Of a stretch of DNA of 64,000 nucleotides, positions 58,682 to 64,000 are shown piece by piece. Each line of letters starts with the position of its first letter. Position 1 is the stretch's first letter. The notes under the pieces are model-generated. The model made no database searches. It worked only from the letters and a program-made list of their open reading frames with translations, and was not told the DNA's origin. Position numbers and translations under genes: made by a program. Location of the stretch: the NCBI RefSeq assembly GCF_017305915.1, contig NZ_JAFKJN010000016.1, positions 1 through 64,000 on the forward strand. Reading direction: 5' to 3'. This DNA is from Reyranella sp. (lineage in GTDB: Bacteria > Pseudomonadota > Alphaproteobacteria > Reyranellales > Reyranellaceae).

Positions 58682-60361
58682 TTACCCCGCCGTCGCCAGC
58701 AGCCGGTCGGCGGCGGCGCGCGCCTCGGCCGTGACCTCGGCGCCCGACAGCATGCGGGCGATTTCCTCTCGCCGGCCCTTGGCGTCAAGCGACAAGACAT
58801 CGGTGCTGGCGTTGGTGCGCGTGGTGGTCTTGCGGATCAGCCAGTGCCGATCGGCGATCGCCGCGACCTGCGGCGAATGCGTCACCACCAGCACCTGCAC
58901 CTCTTTCGCGAGCCGCTTCAGCCGCTCGCCGACCGCGGCGGCTGTAGCGCCGCCGATGCCGGAATCGACCTCGTCGAACACGATCGTGGGGGCGTCGCCG
59001 ACCTTGGCGAGGCAGACCTTGAGCGCCAGCAGGAAGCGCGACAGCTCGCCGCCTGAGGCGATCCTGCCGATCGGCGCCGGCGGCGTGCCGGGGTTGGTGG
59101 CGACGGTGAACTGCACGCGATCGGTGCCCGACTCGGACCAGTCGGCTTCGGCGAGCGGCGTCAGCTCGGTCACGAACTTCGCCTTCTCGAGCTTGAGCGG
59201 GCCGAGCTCGGTCGAAACCGCCTTGTCGAGCCGCGCCGCGCCCTTGCGCCGCGCCGCCGCCTGCGCCTCGGCTGCCGCGACATAGGCCGCCCGCGCCGCG
59301 TCAGCCTTCTCGGCCAGCGTCTTCAGGCCCGCTTCGCCGTCGTCGAGCGCGGCAAGCTGCGCCGTCATCTTCTCGGCCAGCGGCGCCAGCTCGGCCACGG
59401 TCACGCCATGCTTGCGGGCGGCGGCGCGGAGCGCGAACAGCCGCTCCTCGATCTTCTCCAGGCGCGTCGGGTCGAACTCCAGCGACTCTTGTGCCGTCTC
59501 GAGCTGCGCCTGCGCCTCGGTCGCCTCGCTCAACGCCTTGTCGAGCGCCGTCAGCGACGCATCGAGGCGGCCGGCGGCCTTATCGACGTTGCGCTCGATC
59601 AGGCGATGCGCCGCGCGCAGGGCGGCGACCGCACCACGTCCCTCTTCCAGCTCACCCAATGCCTGGGCCACCGCCTCGCCCAGCGCGGTGCCGGCGCGCA
59701 AGAGCTGCCGCTCGGCGGCCAGCGTCTCCTCGTCGTCGGCCTTGGGCGCCAGCGTTTCGAGCTCCTTCACGGCATGGCGCAGGAAATCCTCGTCGCGGCG
59801 CGCAGCGGCGGCAGCGGCCTCGGCCTCGGCGCGCGCCTGCTCGGCCTCGCGCCAGCCGCGCCAGGCCCCGCGCACGGCGGCCGCCTGCTTCTCCAGCCCG
59901 GCAAAGGCGTCGAGCGAGGCGCGGTGCGTCGCCATGTCGAGCAGGCCGTGCTGCTCCATCTGGCCCTGGATCTCGACCAGCGTCTCGCCCAGCCGCCGCA
60001 GCAGCGCCACCGAGGCCGGCTGGTCGTTGACGAAGGCGCGGCCGCGGCCGTCGGCGCCGATGGTGCGGCGGAGCGTCAGCACATCCTCGTCGTCGAGCCC
60101 CTGCTCGCTGAGGATCGCGTGCGCGGCGTGGTCCTTCGGCAGGTCGAACGACGCCGCCACCGACGCCTGCGCCGACCCGCGCCGGACCGCGCTCGATTCG
60201 GCGCGGGCGCCGAGCGCCAGGCCCAGCGCGTCGATCAGGATCGACTTGCCGGCGCCGGTCTCGCCGGTCAGGGCGCCGAGGCCCGATTGGGAGGCATGGG
60301 TGAAGCTGAGATCGAGCTTTTCGATCAGCACGAAGTCGCGGATCGAAAGCGAGAGAAGCAT
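58682..60361 (-). CDS. recN: DNA repair protein RecN
   Basis: 559 aa SMC-like ATPase. Walker A GETGAGKS is at 33-40 near the N-terminus; a long Ala/Glu-rich coiled coil follows (~155-380); the C-terminal half has [11 protein letters not shown] (signature) and [10 protein letters not shown] (Walker B). It acts at double-strand breaks. It starts 9 bases after the bamD stop, as expected for the alphaproteobacterial bamD-recN-ligA cluster. Confidence 0.95.
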   Translation of the reverse strand: MLLSLSIRDFVLIEKLDLSFTHASQSGLGALTGETGAGKSILIDALGLALGARAESSAVRRGSAQASVAASFDLPKDHAAHAILSEQGLDDEDVLTLRRTIGADGRGRAFVNDQPASVALLRRLGETLVEIQGQMEQHGLLDMATHRASLDAFAGLEKQAAAVRGAWRGWREAEQARAEAEAAAAAARRDEDFLRHAVKELETLAPKADDEETLAAERQLLRAGTALGEAVAQALGELEEGRGAVAALRAAHRLIERNVDKAAGRLDASLTALDKALSEATEAQAQLETAQESLEFDPTRLEKIEERLFALRAAARKHGVTVAELAPLAEKMTAQLAALDDGEAGLKTLAEKADAARAAYVAAAEAQAAARRKGAARLDKAVSTELGPLKLEKAKFVTELTPLAEADWSESGTDRVQFTVATNPGTPPAPIGRIASGGELSRFLLALKVCLAKVGDAPTIVFDEVDSGIGGATAAAVGERLKRLAKEVQVLVVTHSPQVAAIADRHWLIRKTTTRTNASTDVLSLDAKGRREEIARMLSGAEVTAEARAAADRLLATAG

Positions 60362-60370
60362 GTCGGCCGG

Positions 60371-61219
60371 TCAGAACAGTCCGAAGAACCAGCCGCCGCT
60401 GCCGCTGCCGCCGCTCTTGTCGCCGATGCGATAGTCCTCGCCGGTGAGCAGGAAGTAGCTGTCGGCGTACCAGTCGCTGCCCGGGAAGTTGTGGCCGAGC
60501 ACGGCTGCGGTCTCCTTGGCCTCGCTCTGCACGCCCAGCGCCAGGTAGCTCTCGACCAGGCGGTGCAGCGCCTCCGGCACGTGCGTGGTGGTCTGGTAGC
60601 GCTCGATCACCGTGCGGTAGCGGTTGATGGCGCCGATATACTGGTGCTGCTTCTGGTAGTAGCGGCCGATGTCCATCTCCTTGCCGGCGAGATGGTCGAT
60701 GGTCAGCTCGACCTTGAGGCGGGCGTCGCGGGCATAGACCGAATCGGGGAAGCGCTTGGCGACGTCGGACAGCGCATCGAGCGCCTGCTGGGTCATGCGC
60801 TGGTCGCGGCCGACGTCGGAGATCTGCTCGTAGTAGCAGAGGCCCTTCAGGTAGTAGGCGTACGGGATGTCGCGATGGCCGGGATGGAGCTGGATGAAGC
60901 GGTCGAGCGCGATGATGGCGTCATCGTACTTGTTCGACTGGTAGTAGGTGAAGGCGGCCATGATCTGCGCCTTGGTCGCCCACACCGAGTAGGGATGCTG
61001 GCGGTCGACCTCCTCGAACTCCTTGGCAGCGAGCTTGTATTCCTGGCGGCCGAGATCGTCGAGCGCGCGGTTGTACAGCACCTCGACCGGCTGCTCGTTG
61101 TAGGTCTCGTCCTTGTCGGAGCTGAACCAGCCACAGGCCGACAGCGACATCGCCAGCAACGCCACAGGGGCAAACGCCAATGCGGGGCGCGCGCGGTTAA
61201 AGATCGACGCTTTCGACAT
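60371..61219 (-). CDS. bamD: Outer-membrane assembly lipoprotein BamD (ComL)
   Basis: 282 aa from the ATG at 61219. A signal peptide with lipobox LSAC puts the acyl-cysteine at 29. Five TPR-like repeats follow (VLYNRALDDLGRQEYKLAAK, QIMAAFTYYQSNKYDDAIIA, RDARLKVELTIDHLAGKEMD, IGAINRYRTVIERY). It is part of the BAM complex that folds outer-membrane proteins. Separated from ftsZ by 111 bases with a terminator, where most alphaproteobacteria have lpxC. Ends in a Gly/Ser-rich tail. Confidence 0.94.
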   Translation of the reverse strand: MSKASIFNRARPALAFAPVALLAMSLSACGWFSSDKDETYNEQPVEVLYNRALDDLGRQEYKLAAKEFEEVDRQHPYSVWATKAQIMAAFTYYQSNKYDDAIIALDRFIQLHPGHRDIPYAYYLKGLCYYEQISDVGRDQRMTQQALDALSDVAKRFPDSVYARDARLKVELTIDHLAGKEMDIGRYYQKQHQYIGAINRYRTVIERYQTTTHVPEALHRLVESYLALGVQSEAKETAAVLGHNFPGSDWYADSYFLLTGEDYRIGDKSGGSGSGGWFFGLF

Positions 61220-61267
61220 ATCCCATCCGTGAAGCCGGTTCGCGGTTTTTATATCACGCCGACGCCG

Positions 61268-61294
61268 AAAAAAGAGAGGGGCCAAAGGCCCCTC
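61268..61294 (-). terminator. Rho-independent terminator of ftsZ
   Basis: On the minus strand, GAGGGGCC-TTT-GGCCCCTC (61294-61276) is followed by TCTTTTTT. It is the strongest intrinsic terminator in the window and lies 37 bases past the ftsZ stop, so bamD must have its own promoter in the remaining ~50 bases. Confidence 0.9.
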
Positions 61295-61330
61295 AAGAAG
61301 ATGCATGGAGAACGCTACACAGGCCTGCAG

Positions 61331-63073
61331 TCAGTTGGCTTGGCGCCTCAGGAAGGCCGGAATCTGCAGGTCGTCGTCATCGCGCGCCGGCTTGGCGCGC
61401 TCGGTGACGTCGAGGGTCATCGACGGCTGCGCCGGCGCCGGCCGCGGCGCGGGCTTGGGCGCCACCGCCACGACGTTCTCCGGCTGAGGGGCAGGCGCGG
61501 ACGCGCGTGCCACCGACGGCTCGACCGGCGCCATCGGAGCGGCGGGCGCGGCCTTGGGTGCCGAGAAGGCGCCGGTGATGCGCTGGAACAGGTTGGGCGC
61601 GCGATCGCCGCCGACAGGCCGCGCGACCGTCGGGCGCGCCACCGGCTCGTGGGCCCGCACCATCGGCCGGGTAGCCGGGCGCGTGACCCGCCAGTCGTTC
61701 TCGTCGACCAGCGGCTTCTGCGCCGCAGGCGCCGCAACGGGCGCGGGAGCCGGCGCGATCGTGGCCGCGATCGGCGCGGGAGCCGGCGCTTCGACTGCCG
61801 CGACAGCGGGCGGCGCGATGGCGACGGGCTCCGGCGGCACCTCGGCGACGACCGGCACGGGGGCTTCCATCATCACCTGTACCGGCGCTGCGATGGGCGC
61901 GGGCGGCGGCGCGACCGGCGCCACGACCGGCTGCGGCATCACCGGGGCGGGCGGCGGAGTCGGGATCGGCGCGGCAACCGCCGCGGCCGGCATGGCGACG
62001 CGGCCAACCGGCGGCGCGGTCGGACGGCTGAGCGCCGGCTGGCCGGTCTGGATCGGCCGGGTCATGTCGAGGTTGAGGTAGTTCGGCGCCGGCGCCTGCG
62101 CCGCCAGCGCGGCGATGCCGGTGGCGACGACCGACACGCGCATGCGGCCCTGCATCGAGGCATCGAAGGTCGAGCCGAAGATGATGTTGGCGTCCTGGTC
62201 GACTTCCTCGCGGATGCGGTTGGCCGCCTCGTCGACCTCGTGCAGCGTCATGTCGAGGCCGCCAGTGATGTTGATGAGCACGCCCTTGGCGCCCTTCATC
62301 GAGTGATCTTCCAGCAGCGGGTTCGAGATGGCCGATTCGGCCGCGACGCGGGCGCGATCCGGACCCTCGGCCTCGCCGGTGCCCATCATCGCCTTGCCCA
62401 TCTCGCCCATCACGGTGCGGATGTCGGCGAAGTCGAGATTGATCAGGCCGGGCATGACCATCAGGTCGGTGACGCCGCGCACGCCCATGTGCAGCACGTC
62501 GTCGGCCATCTTGAAGGCGTCGGCGAAGGTCGTCTTCTCGTTGGCGATCTTGAACAGGTTCTGGTTCGGGATGACGATCAGGGTGTCGACCACCTTCTCG
62601 AGCTCGGTGATGCCCTGCTCGGCCGACTGCATGCGGCGGCGGCCCTCGAAGTGGAACGGCTTGGTGACGACGCCGATGGTCAGGATGCCCTGCGCGCGCG
62701 CCGCCTCGGCGATCACGGGCGCCGCACCGGTGCCGGTGCCGCCGCCCATGCCGGCGGTGACGAACACCATGTTGGCGCCGTCGAGCAGCTGCAGGATCTC
62801 CGGCAGCGCTTCTTCGGCGGCCTGGCGGCCGACCTCGGGCCGCGCCCCGGCGCCGAGGCCCTGGGTGATGGTGATGCCGAGCTGGACGCGGCGGTCGGCG
62901 AGCGACTGGCCGAGCGCCTGGGCGTCGGTATTGGCAACGATGAACTCCACGCCTTCCAGCGCGGCACTGATCATGTTGTTGACGGCGTTGCCGCCCGCGC
63001 CACCGACACCGACGACGGTGATGCGCGGCTTAATCTCGGACTCCTTCTGAGGGAGGCTGAGGTTGATGGTCAT
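61331..63073 (-). CDS. ftsZ: Cell-division GTPase FtsZ
   Basis: 580 aa from the ATG at 63073 ([18 protein letters not shown]). Signature loops: [24 protein letters not shown] at 109-121, and the T7 loop NLDFADI. The folded GTPase ends near residue 325. A long Pro/Ala-rich linker (~330-565) follows, then the conserved C-terminal peptide [12 protein letters not shown] that binds FtsA and ZipA-like partners. FtsZ polymerises into the division ring. The linker is much longer than in E. coli, as in Caulobacter and relatives. ftsA lies upstream with a 147-base gap. Confidence 0.97.
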   Translation of the reverse strand: MTINLSLPQKESEIKPRITVVGVGGAGGNAVNNMISAALEGVEFIVANTDAQALGQSLADRRVQLGITITQGLGAGARPEVGRQAAEEALPEILQLLDGANMVFVTAGMGGGTGTGAAPVIAEAARAQGILTIGVVTKPFHFEGRRRMQSAEQGITELEKVVDTLIVIPNQNLFKIANEKTTFADAFKMADDVLHMGVRGVTDLMVMPGLINLDFADIRTVMGEMGKAMMGTGEAEGPDRARVAAESAISNPLLEDHSMKGAKGVLINITGGLDMTLHEVDEAANRIREEVDQDANIIFGSTFDASMQGRMRVSVVATGIAALAAQAPAPNYLNLDMTRPIQTGQPALSRPTAPPVGRVAMPAAAVAAPIPTPPPAPVMPQPVVAPVAPPPAPIAAPVQVMMEAPVPVVAEVPPEPVAIAPPAVAAVEAPAPAPIAATIAPAPAPVAAPAAQKPLVDENDWRVTRPATRPMVRAHEPVARPTVARPVGGDRAPNLFQRITGAFSAPKAAPAAPMAPVEPSVARASAPAPQPENVVAVAPKPAPRPAPAQPSMTLDVTERAKPARDDDDLQIPAFLRRQAN

Positions 63074-63220
63074 ACGGCGCTCTCCACGCAAACGAGGGGG
63101 TTATCTGCTCGGAGCGGCAGCGTGAGCCTGTGTTTTGGGTAAGCCCTTACACTGCCACCGGCTTTTTCTTGGTTATCTCTACAGCCTGTGGGAATTGCCA
63201 CTTCCCACACAACATATTGC
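63074..63220. promoter_or_regulatory. ftsA-ftsZ intergenic region
   Basis: 147 bases, AT-richer than its surroundings, separating the ftsA stop from the ftsZ ATG. It has a 7-8-bp hairpin TGTGGGAA/TTCCCACA (about 63187-63209) and the ribosome site GGAGAG. A promoter for separate control of ftsZ is expected here, but no convincing -35/-10 pair could be picked by eye. Confidence 0.5.
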
Positions 63221-64000
63221 CTAAAAATTTTCCCTTATCCAACTGCCAATCCGCCCAATTCGACTCGAAGGCGCTTCGCTGACGGCGGGTTGCGCCTGGA
63301 CGACGACGTGATGCTGCTGCGCGAAGGCGAGCAGGCCCGCCGCCGCGGAAAAGGCCGGTCCGCCGGTCGAATCCGCGAGCCCGGCGAGGCGCAACGGCCC
63401 GCCGGTGCGTACTTTCTTGTTGAGGATCGCGCTCGCGACCTCGGGCACGCCGTCGAGCTGGCAGCCGCCGCCGACCAGAACGGCGCGGCCGCCGGCCAAC
63501 TTATCCACACCTGAGGCCTCGAGGCGGCTGCGCACCAGCTCGAACGTCTCCTCGACGCGCGGGCGAATGATTCCCACGAGAATCGACCGAGGGATGTGGT
63601 TGGGCCGGGTCCGGTCCTCCTCGCCGATCAGCGGCACGTCGATGATGTCGTACTCGTCGTTAGGCTTGGCGACGGCGCGGCCGATCTGCGTCTTCATGCG
63701 CTCGGCATGGGCGACCGGCGTGGAGAGGCCACGGGCGATGTCGCGGGTGACGTGCTCGCCGCCGACCGGGATCGAATCGACGTGGACGAGGTTGCCTTCA
63801 TAGAAGACGGCGATCGAGGTCGTGCCGCCGCCCATGTCGATCAGGGTGACGCCGAGGTCACGCTCGTCGGCAACCAGGGAGCTGAGGCCGGCGGCGTGGC
63901 TCGCCACCACCCGCTCCGAGATCTCGAGATGGGCGCGGCGAACGCAGACCTGGAGGTTGCGCATCGAGCCGCTGGCCGCGGTGACCAGGTGGACGTCGAC
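63221..64000 (-). CDS. ftsA: Cell-division protein FtsA (partial, 5' end outside window)
   Basis: The last ~259 codons are present; the start lies beyond the right edge. Actin-fold motifs: LGVTLIDMGGGTTSIAVFYE (phosphate 2), PVGGEHVTRDIARGL, and GGRAVLVGGGCQLDGVPE (adenosine motif). The C-terminal SSRIGRIGSWIRENF is the amphipathic membrane-targeting helix. FtsA tethers FtsZ to the membrane. Immediately upstream of ftsZ, as in nearly all dcw clusters. Confidence 0.95.
   Translation of the reverse strand, partial: VDVHLVTAASGSMRNLQVCVRRAHLEISERVVASHAAGLSSLVADERDLGVTLIDMGGGTTSIAVFYEGNLVHVDSIPVGGEHVTRDIARGLSTPVAHAERMKTQIGRAVAKPNDEYDIIDVPLIGEEDRTRPNHIPRSILVGIIRPRVEETFELVRSRLEASGVDKLAGGRAVLVGGGCQLDGVPEVASAILNKKVRTGGPLRLAGLADSTGGPAFSAAAGLLAFAQQHHVVVQAQPAVSEAPSSRIGRIGSWIRENF

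Overview
This is a high-GC chromosomal segment, almost certainly from an alphaproteobacterium. The evidence is the cell-division and repair order ftsA, ftsZ, bamD, recN, ligA, the uvrD, prmA, pepP order, gltB/gltD, a PutA without an N-terminal DNA-binding domain, a DUF1127 gene, and many solitary Bug-type (tripartite tricarboxylate) binding proteins and CoA/aromatic catabolic enzymes. A free-living soil or water Rhodospirillales/Reyranella-like organism would fit, but that placement is inference. No phage, integrase, transposase, CRISPR array, rRNA or tRNA was seen. The novelty is mostly in dispersed palindromic repeats and in enzymes with unusual active sites.

Layout. 0-1.4 kb: two tandem outer-membrane beta-barrel genes; the second is broken in its OmpA domain. 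1.5-7.8 kb: glutamate synthase (gltB, gltD). 7.9-11.4 kb: a small lipoprotein and putA. 11.4-14.7 kb: a Bug binding protein with a two-subunit Rieske oxygenase, then a VOC protein. 15-18.1 kb: an EthD/Bug/TPP-enzyme operon. 18.2-26.7 kb: hrpB, cupin, amidase, apt, LysE exporter, DUF2817 peptidase-like protein and a cNMP-binding patatin. 27-33.9 kb: DUF2000 opposite an AraC regulator, then a minus-strand acyl-CoA operon (Cys-less HMG-CoA-synthase-like/DUF35 fusion, thiolase, two MaoC hot-dog proteins, SDR), and a Nudix gene. 33.9-40.1 kb: HdeD, ankyrin protein, hydrolase, DUF4406, glycosyltransferase, SDR, tandem thioesterases, GNAT and a broken VOC gene. 40.1-45 kb: a tightly coupled six-gene minus-strand operon (DegP-like pseudoprotease, MBL hydrolase, Nudix, FAD hydroxylase, DUF2783, SDR). 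45-51 kb: uvrD, prmA, DUF1127, pepP. 51.2-54.5 kb: three damaged genes around an intact D-cysteine-desulfhydrase-like gene. 54.8-56.3 kb: amidohydrolase. 56.4-64 kb: ligA, recN, bamD, ftsZ and the 3' part of ftsA.

Repeats are the most distinctive feature. At least five families sit between or inside genes: a 127-bp double-hairpin element (two copies, four compensated stem changes); a composite element built around a 69-bp inverted repeat (three copies); a 154/124-bp element with 24-bp terminal inverted repeats; short GC-rich hairpins; and a REP-like sequence. Two of these have been read into proteins in frame (hrpB and the DUF4406 gene). Five genes carry small internal deletions or frameshifts, which are either real decay or assembly errors. 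Gene assignments rest on recognised motifs and family lengths read by eye; no database search was possible.
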